A DNA stretch of 64,000 nucleotides from Escarpia spicata. Lineage: Eukaryota > Annelida > Polychaeta > Sabellida > Siboglinidae. The stretch spans positions 73,748,506 through 73,812,505 of the forward strand of contig OZ023206.1 in NCBI GenBank assembly GCA_963995525.1, written 5' to 3'. How positions within the stretch are numbered: position 1 is the stretch's first letter; each line of letters starts with the position of its first letter. This document shows, piece by piece, positions 9,991 through 22,699 of the stretch. The position numbers and the translations under genes are program-made. Below the pieces are notes generated by a model. The model was not told where the DNA came from and ran no database searches. It saw nothing but the letters and a program-made list of their open reading frames with translations.

Positions 9991-11490
9991 TCCTGGGTGG
10001 GTCCAGGGGGGGTCGAACTTGCTACTATCTGACAGACTTTCTGTGTCGATCCTTTTTGTGGACGACTTTGTATACATTGTATCCTTATTCACCCGACCGG
10101 CCAAAGTGCAGATGTTGATCTGGAACATTCTATAAATTAATAAATATATTAATTATCAGCATTGCAACAATAAACACGCCGATCTGGTGAATGGTCATCA
10201 ATGTTTACACATTAAAAAATCCAATATTTGATTATTAATAAAATGTTATGCATTATACAATAGTTCAGCTATTGTTTCGTAAAAGGAACGGGACAGGGCC
10301 TTTTTAACTTTTATAACTATTTTTTTAAAACTTTGATTGTGTTAAGTTAATACGCGTGTTTACATAGGCGTCGATTATAGCTAAACTTGTCTTTCCTCTT
10401 TGCTCCTACTGGAGGACGTAGCTATTTGAACCATTTTTCCCGCAGGAATGAAATTACCGTTATTACGGAATTAATCAAAGATCATACATTATTAAAATAG
10501 TTAACTTGTTCTTTTTAAGTTTTTGTTATAAGTGTACACAACTTACTGTATTATACTTACCTTGTTGCAGGGCGTAACCTAACAGTTAGTAAGATTACAG
10601 TTAGAACACTGAAAAGAGACCGTTTGTGAACGCGACTATCTGAACGACTGAAGCAGACGACATTTGATTTTGAAATGACGCCACAAACGTGCTTCCATCT
10701 GGAGACGTGTCTGGAACGAACGTAGTTCTCTGTGTGCTCGCCGAATGTCACTGGCGCCACATGTCATAGACACTTAGCTCCACGCCTGCTCTATTTGCTC
10801 CTAGCATACTGTTAAAATAATGACGTTTTATTTAAGTTTTAATATCGATAAATTAATATATGAAGCTGAAACTTAAATACGTTATGAGAGAAACCTCGGA
10901 TGTAAAAACGCAAAAAAAGTGTAGAATTGTATTTTGTGAAATAACGTCTTAGAACTGTGTCGTTGGTCGGTCGCTTGGAAAAAAACTTATAATTTTGAGT
11001 AGCCCTTGTGTTTACATACATAGTACATAGACCATTATCTTGTGTTCATATATGACATGCATGTTTGTGAGATATGTACATTCAAATCACAAAACCCGGC
11101 ATGTCAACTCCACATTTATTTCTTGCAAATATATTACTGTCCAAGAAAAGTATGAAATAATGCAGTAATGAACTAGTGTGTTCTATTCAAACATGTCAAT
11201 GAGACACTGTGGTAAATATGAAAGACTTCATTATATGTCATGATTTTTTCAAAGTTTTGGCTCAAATATTAGTACACGTTGGTGTAATCTCCTTTATGTT
11301 TTGAACCACATATGACAGGGATAAATCTTTGTGTGAATAATTATAATAACTTACGTTACCTTACAAAAAATCATCCTATGTACAGCTATTACTTCTGTAG
11401 ATTTTACAAAGGTTGAATTGTGGAAAAAAAACAGTAACGTATGTAAACAGATATATATATATATAACTTTTATATAATATATATAATTAT
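9991..11490. other. Intronic AT-rich stretch
   Basis: No exon that I can support. A donor-like sequence on the minus strand at about 10558 (CAACAAG followed by GTAAGT) is preceded by an open frame starting at a GTG, but it lacks an LRR pattern. A short TA tract lies at about 11452-11500. Confidence 0.4.
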
Positions 11491-11499
11491 ATTATAATT

Positions 11500-14480
11500 A
11501 TTTACATCGTAAGGAGCCACTGTTGGGTATGGCTTACGACGGGGTGGGTGCGTATGGTGTTATTGAGTGTTTGGGCCGCAGGATAGGCGAATGAAATCGT
11601 TTATGGTCTCAGCCTGGACTTGCAACTCGTTTAGTTTATTCCAGTCTACTATTGTCTTTACAAAGTATGAGTTTTTGAATTGGTCGGTGTGGGATGCAGG
11701 TACTGCATAGCACCTGGTGCTATTGGTTGTTAGGTGTTGTACAAAGTTTGAGGATACCTGTTCTGGGAAATGTTTGGGTTGGATGCGTCTTTTTTTTATT
11801 CTTTGGGGCCGAAAGTATGTTTCTGCGGGGATGGCTGGGATAGATCCCTCAGCTATTTTGTACATGAATTTAAGTCGTAGGTCCCGACGTCTGCTTTGCA
11901 GGGTATTGAGTTTTAGGTATGTTAATATGTTTGTGATCGATCCTTCATGTCTGAAGTGGTAGTCGCCGGTAATGAAACGAGCAGCGCGGTGTTGGATACG
12001 CTCTAGTTTATCTATGTCCCCCTGATGGTATGGGTCCCACACTATGGCTCCGTACTCTAAGGCAGCGCGCACAAGGGCAATACATGCGGTCCGTTTGCTG
12101 TTTATAGGACAGTGTCGTATGTTACGCCTTAGGAAACCAAGTTTGCTTTTTTAGTTACTGTTGCGATGTGGGAGTGCCATTTAAGGTCGTCGGAGATAGA
12201 GATACCAAGATAGGGGTTGCAGTTTACACGTTCTAGGGTGGCGTTATTTAGGGTGTAGAAATAGTCAGTTTTATGTTTTGCACTGAGGATGTAGCATTTG
12301 TTTTTATTGTAGTTCATACCCCAATCTTTTGCCCATTTTTGAAGTTGTTTTAGGTCGTGTTGTAGTGCGATGTGATTGTTGAATGTTTTGATTTCTCTGT
12401 ATAGTAGGCAGACGTCTGCAAATAGGCGGACTTTATATTTTATTGATGCTGGTAGGTCGTTTATATGACAGAGGAATAGTAGGGGGGCAAGTACAGTGCC
12501 TTGCGGGACACCGGATTTGACGGGTACTTCTCTCGACGTTTCGCCGTCTAGCACAACTTTCATGGATCTGTCAGTGAGGATGTTTTCTAGCCACTTGAGC
12601 GTGGTTCCGGTTATGCCATCTAGTGGGATAATTTATGGAGGAGTTTTGTGTGGGGGACTGTGTCAAAAGCCTTGCTAAAGTCTAATATTGCTATGTTTAC
12701 TTGAGTTCCAGAATCGAAAGAAGAGAATAGGTCATGCGTGGTGGTTAGGAGTTGTGTTTCGCAGGAGAAGCCTGCTCTGAAGCCGTGGTTGAGGTGTGTT
12801 AGGATGTTGTGCTCTTCTAGGTAGGTCATGGTGTGGCGGTAGATTATGTGTTCGAGAATTTTGCATGGGACCGATGTCATGGAGATGGGGCGGTAGTTTT
12901 CTGGTAGGTGCTTATCTCCTTTTCTAAAGACAGCCGATACATTTGCTGTGCGCCATTCTGATGGTAGGTTGCCTGTGTCTAAGGATCTCTGGAAGATGTC
13001 TCGGAGTGCATGGGATAGAGTGTCGACACCCTTCTTAAGGACAGCATTGGGGATCTGGTCAGGGCCACATGCTTTATGCGGTTTGATGGACTTGAGTAAT
13101 TTACGTACTCCGGTAGTGTCAATTTTAGTGTCACATATATTTGGGTGTTGTGGGGGATCAATCAAGGTGTGGCGCGGATCTGTCTTCTTTCGTGAAGACA
13201 CTCTGGAACTGGTCCAAGAGGATCTCAGCCTTCTCCTTACTGTTACACACCAGTGATCCATTCTTTTTAGCGGAGCTACTCCAATGTTGGCTTGTTTTCT
13301 ATTTTTGATATAGTGCCAGAATGGCTTTGAGTTTTTGTTTGGAGACTTGTGGTGATGGTGTTTTTAATAAAGTCCCATTCTCCTTTAAGCAAACTTCGTG
13401 GTCTACATGTTTTCTGTATGAATTTGTAATGTTCCCAGTTGTTTGTTTTCTTAGCTTTATCGTACAGTCTTCTCTTTCGCTTTAGTAGTCTTTGTTGCTT
13501 TCTGTTTAGCCATGGGAGATTGCACCGACTGGAGTTGAGCTTTGATGGGATATGTTTGTTGATAGATTTCACTAGTGCGTTTTTGAAGATTGTCCAAAAG
13601 TTTCTGAGCACGTACTTAATGTGTATTGAGTGTTTATTTCATTAGACAGGAAGATGAAATCAGCATTTAGATTATCCCAGTCAGCGCGAGCAAATTGGTA
13701 AATTTTCCTGCGTTGTTTGTTTTGGTGTTGGACTCTTACATCAAAATGCGTGACGATGATGTCATGGTCTGATATCCCTGGCACAGAAGCAGAGTTTGTC
13801 ATGACTGTGGAATTTGTTGTAAAGATTAGGTCTAGTAACTTGCCCTCTCTAGTTGAGCTAGTGTGGATTTGTGTAAGCTGCACATTTTCTGTTGTGTCAA
13901 TGAGGGTTTGTTGAACGGATCGCTCTGGGGTGCACGTTTTCACAGTGCTTGTGTCCCATAGTGTATCGGGACAGTTGAAGTCTCCACAGAGGATTATTTG
14001 TTTTTGCTTCGAGTTTGTTGTAATCTTTGTCAGGGATTTATTTAGTTCTTATATGGTTTTGTGGCAGCGTTGCGGCATGTAGAATGAGCCTATTATTAGG
14101 TTACTTTTGTTATGGAGTTGTACTTTGACACACATGATTTCGCAGTCGCTATTCAGGTCTGGTTCAGTAGAGGATATGAGGTCTTTTCGTACTAGCACAA
14201 AGACCGCCTCCTACTGCGTTGCGGTCTTTCCTGTAGGTGGTGTAGTTATCTGGGAACACTTCATTGGACTTTATGTTGTTACTAAGCCAGGACTCACAGC
14301 CACAGATAACGTCTGGTTTTATGTAGTTTGTGGATGCTTCCAGGTCGGCTCTTTTGTTCATTATACTGCGACAGTTTATGGTCATGACATGTAGGTTTAT
14401 TTTCTGCGGAAGATAAAATACTGATGAACCTCCTCTGGAATTTGTCGATTTTGCTTTCTTTGAAGACTGTGAGGAGCTAT
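11500..14480 (-). mobile_element. Degraded LINE (CR1/Jockey group), endonuclease and reverse transcriptase
   Basis: Minus-strand ORF2 remains run from about 14400 down to 11560 in at least six frames. In order: endonuclease start with MTINCRSI and CESWLS (14385-14164); endonuclease end with GISDHD (13943-13572); a basic linker (13611-13276); RT with KACGPDQIP, NYRPISMTSVP and FSKAFDTVPH (13261-12620); RT with SGVPQGTVLAPLLF (12563-12129); and the C-terminal region with RIQHRAARF (12072-11560). The catalytic YADD position reads FADV, so the second metal-binding Asp is lost. Frameshifts between all blocks mark it as dead. It sits in the 6.8-kb NLR intron, same strand as the host gene. No ORF1 was recognised. 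Confidence 0.85.
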
Positions 14481-14654
14481 TGGGTCTTCTTGCTGGGTTG
14501 TCTGATATTTATATATTATATACAGGGGTGTATATATGGTCGATTCTCACAAAACCTGGACATATTTGTCTTATTTCATTAAATGGCCAACCATTCAAAC
14601 ATAATTCAAAGGATACGCACAACACAACACCATATGATGTATAATGAATGTGGG

Positions 14655-15010
14655 CAAACAATATGTAAAAATGGGCCAAGAGGCTCTGAAGTCCTTTGGT
14701 CTAATACGTCAATAGGTGAGCCTGGCTGACCAAATGAGTGATAAGTCAGAACAAATGTAACATTGTTTTCTTACATTCTTGTAAAGGTTGGGTAGAGTGC
14801 TTTACACGGTTTCAAAAATTATGACTGCTACAAAAATTGGCGAAGTTATGGAGCATTGAACATGGTAAAGGTCAAAAAGTGAAAATTAAGAAAACGGCTG
14901 TTGAAGTTTTATATTACATATGCAAATGGATTGCATGGAAATATTACATAGACATATTAAACAGACCATTCACGCAAGATGAAGTACTAATGCAAATAAA
15001 AAAACTCAAT
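14655..15010 (+). repeat. Dispersed repeat, left block (second copy at 40070-40365)
   Basis: ATGGGCCAAG, GAAGTCCTTTGG, CTGACCAAATGAGTGATAAG and GGATTGCATGGAAATATTAC occur in the same order and spacing in both copies, with roughly 90 percent agreement by eye. It has no coding potential. Confidence 0.8.
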
Positions 15011-15689
15011 GGCAGGCAGTGAGCCTGCCATTATCAAATACACAGGTTTACAGCTGGTCCCCCAAATGAGCAACCCCAGTGATCAGGGCAAAGTCCACTA
15101 TCCAGTTATAAATAGAAATCAGTGACTGCAGGAGGCAGCAGTAGAGAAATAGTAGGGTGGCTAAGCAAACTCAAAGACAGTTGCAGCTTACTGTCCACCA
15201 AGCAGTAGCAGAGCAGTTTTATAATAATAATAATCCACAAGTTAAGTGGCAGTGATCTTCCTTTTATCATTCATGTGATGTTTATTGTTAGCAGGGCGGA
15301 CAAATGGTTATCATACGTAGACAGGTACAGAAAGAAACTGAAATTTTCTATAAAAAGAACACGTTTGCCTATCAATGGCATGTATTTCATATTGTTGCTG
15401 TTTCTGCCAGGCAGAAACAGTTTCTGCCCGGCATAAATCAAACAACCCTGTAGGTAATTATTAATCAAATGTTTTTTGGTGAATCATAGTTACAGATCAT
15501 TAAGGGTTACGATGGAAGTAAAATGTTTACATGTTTATTGTTCACTGAAACTAGTAAGTGATCAGAGCAAAGTCCACTATCCAGTTACATCAGTAAGGTG
15601 GTTCCCATGATAGCTGCATATAATTGTCTTAATGGGAGCCTCCCTGACCAACAGTGAATATTATATTGTAGTTTATGTGCTTATGATTC
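15011..15689. other. Unassigned intron sequence between the two dispersed blocks
   Basis: No gene. It contains a short perfect inverted repeat GTTTCTGCC-A-GGCAGAAAC at about 15400-15418. Confidence 0.4.
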
Positions 15690-16091
15690 AAGCAAATACA
15701 TATTTCTTGTCTTGTGTATAGCAGAACTATGTCAACTCTTTTAATAGTTGACATTTAGTTGTTTCAAGTGTCAACTATATTGTGAATCTGTAATTATTAG
15801 TCTATATTGATACAACTGATTTACACAGTACCATGTCTACACAAGGCATGGCAAGTGTAAACAGAACAGTAGAATGCATTTGATATATATATATATAAAG
15901 TGTAGGATATTTCACTCTATAGTTGTCCAGAATATTAATTTTCTATGTTTGTCACCTACAGGTCACAATATATCTTTAACCAATAGACACCACAGTCACA
16001 CCATTTTATAATTATAATTGAATGAACATCAAAATAAACACAACTTGCAATTATAGAAAATCAATAGTTTTGAAGATACAGTTTAAAATTA
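15690..16091 (+). repeat. Dispersed repeat, right block (second copy at 41384-41792)
   Basis: Shared strings in order include GTCAACTATATTGTGAATCT, CATGTCTACACAAGGCATGG, CACTCTATAGTTGTCCAGAA and AACACAACTTGCAATTATAG. Together with the block at 14655 it forms one element seen twice in the window with different middles. Confidence 0.8.
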
Positions 16092-16516
16092 AGTTTTGCT
16101 CTTTCTATAAATAATTTATACCCTCTCCAACCTATGAAATATAATCAACTTTAGGAAAATATTAATGTTTTGGATTATTACCAGGTACGTAAACATTTTG
16201 TTTCCAGAACATGGGGTGGATGTGGTACGAAAAGAGAAAAAAGAACAGAACAAGGTGGAGATGTTCGCTGAATAACATTTTGTTCCTACACATATATTTA
16301 TGCATGGTACAGTTGATCAATATAGACCAGGGCCAACGTGTCTTGCATAACACAACCATTTATAGAACTGATATATGCGTTGTTGATGGAAATATTAACA
16401 ATATGACACTGTCTAAATGCAACAACAACAACACAGTAATGGCTGGTTAGTATGACAATCCTATCTAGTCTATGTCAGTATTGTGAAGATGCTAAAAGTC
16501 AAAGGAAAGTACTTAC

Positions 16517-16600
16517 CTGAGGACTGTGATGGACTTGTTCTTCGACAGACCATCACTGAGCTCCTTCACTAGGTCTGTGTCTAGATCACATCTGCTCAAG
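16517..16600 (-). CDS. NLR LRR exon (84 bp), isolated between transposons
   Basis: The acceptor ends CACTTTCAG just above 16600, and donor GTAAGTAC begins at 16516. The exon encodes LSRCDLDTDLVKELSDGL and KSITVL, the first LRR after NACHT in this window. Joined to the NACHT exon it forms an Asp codon and restores the canonical LxLSxC motif; joined to the exon at 9726 it forms Arg. It sits less than 100 bp from a plus-strand LINE remnant, yet its own sequence is intact. Found by hand from the splice and LRR pattern. Confidence 0.85.
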
Positions 16601-16644
16601 CTGAAAGTGAGACATTTTGTAACTATAGACTTTACTTCCCACTA

Positions 16645-17860
16645 CAGGGTGTATTTCAAATATATTAGGAAGGGTTGTATACAAAAGGACCTATAGTTTT
16701 TTTAACAAATAACATCTTAAACAATAATCAATATGGATTCCGATCGAAACATTCCACCATTAATGTGGCATCTACGTTAGTTTCTGATGTTGTAAATGCG
16801 TTAGAAAATTTTTTAGTCATCATTATATTTCTTGATTTAAATGAGGCATTCGATACCATAAACCACCATTTTATTACATAAGTTATATTACTACGGAATA
16901 AGACGTACCCCTCTTAAATGGTTCAGGAGCTATCTTACAAATAGAACACAATATGTCAGTTGTAGCAACAGTGCTTCACTTCCACAAAATATCACATTCG
17001 GTGTGCCGCAGGGCTCTATTCTTGGTCCACTTTTATTTATCTTATATGTAAATGATCTCCCCTTTTGTGTGAAGCAAAGTAAAGCAATATTATTTGCTGA
17101 TAACACCATTGTGTATATGGATGGAAATCATATTACTAAACTTTATAATGACTTGAAGTATTAGCCGACTGGGTTCATGCTTATAAGTTGTCATTAAATG
17201 TATCCAAATAAAAAAATATTTTGTTTTCTAGATCACGACATCTACTTAGTGAACAAATAACATTAACGATGTCAGATCAGATAATTCAGCCTACCTATTG
17301 TGTAAACTTTCAAGGCCTTCTTATTGATCATAAACTTGACTAGTAAGAACACATAAATGTCTGCAGAAAAAAACTTTGAAGTGCTTTATTTGTTATAAAT
17401 AAAGTGAATCACTTTCTTCCTGTAGAATCCTTAAGGACAATTTACTATGCATTAGTATATCCATTTTTGACATATGCAATAATCCTTTGGAGATCTACAC
17501 ATTAAAAGCTACACAAAGAAATTATCCATTATGCAAAAAAATATTGTTTGTAGTATTATTCAAACTGGTTTCCATGAGTATACTCATCCCCTGTTCACAT
17601 GTTTAAATGTACTAAAACTGAAGGATATTTATTAAATAGAAATTGCGTTTTTGTAGAATTATTGTCATAACAATCTGCCAGTGTCCATATCTAATATTTT
17701 TACACTAACCTGTGATATTCCCCTACGATCATCAAATAGTTTATTATGCAACGGGCCGATAGTATGGAATAATTGTTTTGCCTTATATTCAAAATAAACC
17801 TACCAGCTTCGTATCTCCTTTAAAGTCTATGAAGGTACTACACCATACTAAATGTGTTAT
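16645..17860 (+). mobile_element. Degraded L2-like LINE, reverse transcriptase and C-terminus
   Basis: The plus strand begins within RT: NNQYGFRSKHSTINVAS, then FLDLNEAFDTINHH, a frame change near 16885, then YGIRRTPLKWF, VPQGSILGPLLFILYVNDLP and LFADNTIVY. The YADD-equivalent reads FADN, so the active site is damaged. Stops become dense after 17160, and the C-terminal motif with CNGPIVWNN is recognisable near 17750. It is 5' truncated, as is usual for LINEs. The start lies about 45 bp from the LRR exon at 16517-16600, on the opposite strand to the NLR gene. Confidence 0.8.
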
Positions 17861-18136
17861 CACTTTTTTGTTTTGTATTATTTGATTAGTCTTAAATGGT
17901 TTATGAAAATACTACTACATTCTGATTGCTGGATTTGGTCTTCTGCAATATAGCGTTATTGTTGTATATACCTGTATGTGAAAAGAAAAAAAAAGTAAAT
18001 TTTGGGTCTACCAGCCTGGTCACCACAGATATTTATTATTTAAGGTAGTGTATTAACTACTTAGAGTCATTAATTGCACGTTGTATCTACAACAATTCAG
18101 TTTAGCATTATTAGTCGTTGGCAGCGACCAGTGATT

Positions 18137-18498
18137 CAGGTTATATCGTTTCTGTTATAACATTGTACACCCATATCTACAGGTAACAGCCTTGGCTCTG
18201 CTGCCAACCAGGTTATATTGTTTCTGTTATAACATTGTATACCCATATCTACAGGTAACAGCCTTGGCTCTGCTGCCAACCAGGTTATATTGTTTCTGTT
18301 ATAACATTGTATACCCATATCTACAGGTAACAGCCTTGGCTCTGCTGCCAACCAGGTTATATTGTTTCTGTTATAACATTGTATACCCATATCTACAGGT
18401 AACAGCCTTGGCTCTGCTGCCAACCAGGTTATATTGTTTCTGTTATAACATTGTATACCCATATCTACAGGTAACAGCCTTGGCTCTGCTGCCAACCA
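18137..18498 (+). repeat. 72-bp tandem repeat, five copies
   Basis: Units contain GTTATAACATTGTATACCCA and GTAACAGCCTTGGCTCTGCT. The period is 72 (24 codons), giving open frames on both strands that I do not regard as genes. The first copy differs at a few positions and the others look identical. Confidence 0.95.
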
Positions 18499-18589
18499 GG
18501 AATTGTTTAGATTGTATATGCTTTTCCTTTGATTTATCTTCTGTATTATACAATTCCGAAATAAAACTCCTTACCTTACCACATTACCA

Positions 18590-18755
18590 TCCCCACAAAT
18601 GTAAAATATGTGATAGCACTGCATCATGCCCATATTTCTGTGTGAAACCACTCTTTTGAACTCTTTCCCTATTTCTGCGACAAAAAAATTTCCATGAATT
18701 TGCTAAAGGGGTGGCCATACATGTACAGCTCAGGAGTATGAAAATTGGGTGTAAA
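18590..18755 (-). repeat. Inverted single copy of the about 393-bp monomer family
   Basis: Read on the minus strand it carries the hallmarks of the direct array at 19610-21165: GCCACCCC, AATTCATGGAAAT, GTCGCAGAAATAGGG and TTTCACACAGAAATATGGGC. Partial copy. Confidence 0.7.
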
Positions 18756-19609
18756 GCGTTTTCGGGGGATGCTGATACAAAGGACGTATGCAGCGAGTCA
18801 GGAATTGTTGCAAAAGATTTAGTTACTGGAGTCCTCGATGGCAAGATATACACCCGAGCTGTCCGAGTGCACAGGTATATCAGTGAAACACCAATAAGAC
18901 TAGCTCGAGCAGAGTTCAACATGTGAGTAAAAGAAAACCACCAGGAGAAGAAATCAGCGATCAGCATGGTCTGAGACCGAGTACTGAGTGAACAACTAGA
19001 TGAATTGTGCCAACAAAACTGAGATAATGTGTTGCACAGTTAGTGGAGTTGAGGAACATTTGGAATGATTTCTAGGAACACATTCGCCACGGCAATGGAG
19101 AGTTGTCAACATTCTGGATGTCTTCGGTAGACATGGTAGAAGATGTGTTGCTTGGACTTCTGCTTGCTTTTTGCGAGGGGACATGTTGCATTGTGAAAGA
19201 GAGGGTTTCAGTCATTCGACTTCTGTCCAGTCTACTCTAGTTTACTGTACAGTTCTGTCACCACCGCCATATTGCTTGAAACAAAAACTGTCAATGGTGC
19301 TAATGATAAGAATAATGAGTAAATGTGAAGAAATTGATATTAATTGGCTGACGTAGACTTCTCGGCGCATCATGAATTCTGAAATATGAACTCTAACTAG
19401 CTTACACTATTATAATATGAAAATAATGCCCTTTTAACTCCATCGTACGAAAGATAGTACTGTAATGGAAATTTTAATGACCACCATAAGAACAATGACA
19501 AGTATGCTCTCACTAACTAAATTCTAACAAATGCTCATTCTAATATCATCATACAAATAATATAGCTGCAAGAAAATGTGCATAAAGTGCCTAAATAATA
19601 ACAACTGAA
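18756..19609. other. Unassigned intron sequence
   Basis: No gene or repeat that I can support. Short ORFs here (up to 127 codons on the minus strand, partly overlapping the inverted monomer) have no recognisable domain. Confidence 0.4.
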
Positions 19610-21165
19610 GTCCAATCAACATTCTGGTGTTGATTTCTTATATTGATCCTGAAATGTGTGGATTGCATTTTCAGATGTGGTAGATAAAATGCCATAAAAG
19701 CCACAATTATCAAGGTATTACATTCTAAGATATCTACAAAGTCTGATACTTCACCCACATTGGATCCGATTTCCATACTCCAGTGATGTACAGTAGCTAT
19801 TTTATAACGGTTTGTGTATGACCACCCGTTTTGCAATTTCACAACAAACCTGTTGTTGCAGAAATGGGGAACATGTTAGAAAGAGTGATTCTACACCAAA
19901 ATATATTCGTGTGCTGAAACGGTATCAAACATTTTACATCTCTAAAGATGTAGGTAACATTCTGGGGTAATAAGAAATTTGATTGAGGATACATGAGATC
20001 ATTAGCCAGAATGTTGAATGATTTTTGTTGTTCACGAAGCTCTGAATGGCGTGGATCGCTTTTTGAGATGTGGTAGATGAAATGCCATAACATCAACAAT
20101 TCTCAAGATATTAAAATACTTTTGATATGGGTGTGACGCGAGACACTTTCGCAACATCACATCCAATTGTCACACTCCTAACCTGTACAATAACTACTCT
20201 ATGGTGGTTTGTGTATGGCCATCCCATTAGCAAATTCATGGAAATTGTTTTGTCGCGGAAATGGGGAAAGGATTAAAAAGAGTGATTTCACACAGAAAGA
20301 TGTGAATGCTGCAGTGGTATCACATATTTTCCTTCTCTAGGGATCTAAGCCAACATTTGCAGCAACAGGAACCTTAAAAACGATACACGAGGTGCTTAGC
20401 CAAAACTTTGAATGATTTCTGTTGAAAAATCTCTGAAAGTCGTGGATTGTTTTTGAGATGTGATAGATGAAATGCTATAAAATAAAACATTCTCAAGATA
20501 TTAGACATTTTTTACATGTGTTGGTTGGGTTTGCTTATCCATTTCCGGACGTGGCAGCCTTGATGGATTGTCTATAGACAGCTCTTTCGTTTGCCAGTCT
20601 CCCCTCTCGCCAGACGTCTGCTCCCATCCATTCCTCCATTTACATGTGTACGACACAAAATACATGAGCAATATCAAATCCAATTTTCATTCTCCTGAGC
20701 TGTATAATGGCTAGTCTATGATGGTTTATTCTAGCAATTTCACGGAAAATTTGTTGTCGCGGAAATCGGGAGAGGTTTGAAAAGAGTGTTTCACACAGAA
20801 ATATGGACATGATGCAGTGTACCACATATTTTCCATTTGTGGGGGTGTAGGGCAACATGCCGGTATATTTAGAACCTTCAGTGAGGATACATGTTGTTAT
20901 TAGCTATATGTTAAAAACGTTTTTGGTGGAAAACCTGAATGGCGCGGATTGCACTTTGGGATGTGGTAGACACAAAATAATGTTCATATGTGTGCGAAGC
21001 ACGACAGATCTGCCATGTTGCATCCAATTTTCATGAACCAGAGATATATAATAACTGTTTTATATATTTATCTGTATCACACTTTTCGAAATGTCATGGA
21101 AAACTTGTTTCCGTGGAAATGGGGATAGTGTTAGTGTTGATTTCTCACAGAAAGATACCAGTGTT
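19610..21165 (+). repeat. Diverged tandem monomers, about 393 bp each, about four copies
   Basis: Anchor strings recur: GATGTGGTAGAT at about 19673, 20070 and 20459 (GATGTGATAGAT), with GATGTGGTAGAC at about 20959; and GAAATGGGGA at about 19860, 20257 and 21116, with GAAATCGGGA at 20761. Spacing is 390-397 bp except where about 110-130 bp is inserted at about 20515-20640. Identity between copies is moderate, so the array is old. The last monomer runs into the CA tract. Confidence 0.75.
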
Positions 21166-21167
21166 CA

Positions 21168-21658
<491 letters not shown>

Positions 21659-21839
21659 TACTGCTCTATTTGACATACTTACTGACATATGGTGATATTT
21701 GTATTAACGACCGCCATGTTTAAAATGACGGATGCAACTGTCAGAGAAGGTAAAATGTTATTGGATATAGAACGATTGAAATCACACCCTAGAGATATAT
21801 ACATATGTGCCTCATAGTGCAGAAGATTTAGAACAATAC

Positions 21840-22215
21840 AGTAGGTTTATTGAGTTGCCGCAGTAATTCTGCGGTTAGCCGAAGGAGGATTCCTGGGGAC
21901 TTTTAGTACATTACACTTCCTCCGATCAAATTCTGCTGGTCTGCTAAAAGTACCAACCACACGCCTCAAGTCTTTCAGAGACTGTGCGTTCTTGAAAGTG
22001 GCCCCTGTACTTTGGAACAATCTGCCACAGTCAGTCAGACAGTGTGACACTATTGCAACGCTTAAGAAAATGCTGGAGATGTACCTTTTTAAAACTACTT
22101 TCACTACTTAAATGAGGGACATACAATTGTAAACGTTTTTGTAAAGCGCTTTAAACAAAACTAAAGACTGAATACAGGGCTATTATAAGACATAATTATT
22201 ACTATTACTTCAGAC
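21840..22215 (+). mobile_element. L2-type LINE 3' end fragment
   Basis: A plus-strand frame encodes the C-terminus of L2 ORF2: APVLWNNLPQSVRQCDTIAT, then LKKMLEMYLFK and a stop near 22108. The 3' UTR contains GTAAAGCGCTTTAAAC, matching the GTAAAGCGCTTTGAG signature at L2 3' ends, and finishes in an ATTATTACTATTACT tail. It is strongly 5' truncated. The sequence before it (21658-21839) shows nothing recognised. Confidence 0.85.
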
Positions 22216-22599
22216 ACTTCCAGGGATCTCTGGTGCAAAAATCAGCTTATTATTATAAACTTTTACGTTTGATCCACAAATTCCAGGACTATCTATAAAT
22301 TTGAGCAAACAAGGAAGCATTTGGTACTCAGTGTCATGCAAACTGAGCGACATCAATGCTAGAGAAGCAAGTCTATATTATTCCAAATAGTGGTCAAACT
22401 GGGTGCAAGAATTAAAATAGATATTATACTATTATTTTTACCTCGGAAAATATTCCATAGTAAATTGAGCAGGTTGTTAATTTGTCAGCATTGCTGGCAC
22501 TTACTGTATTAGTGTTCTTAGTTAGACATATGCTGTTTGTCCAATGTGTTTTGCCAATAATATTACTTGACTTGTGTTACTTTTGTTGATTTGCTCTGC
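22216..22599. other. Unassigned intron sequence
   Basis: No gene or repeat recognised between the L2 tail and the CR1-like LINE 3' end. Confidence 0.4.
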
Positions 22600-22699
22600 C
22601 CCTGACAATATTTAACAAGATTTAACAAGATTGTCATCCAGAAAAATAATCTAGATGGCAGGTGGACAAGGAAGCCTTTTGGCTTATCAAGAGTCCAAT

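Noticed and set aside
10557..10760. Minus-strand frame ending at a GTAAGT donor
   Set aside because: It starts with GTG rather than ATG, has no LRR or other motif and no convincing acceptor.
18136..18659. Frames of 119 and 155 codons
   Set aside because: Both are read through the 72-bp tandem repeat (24 codons per unit).
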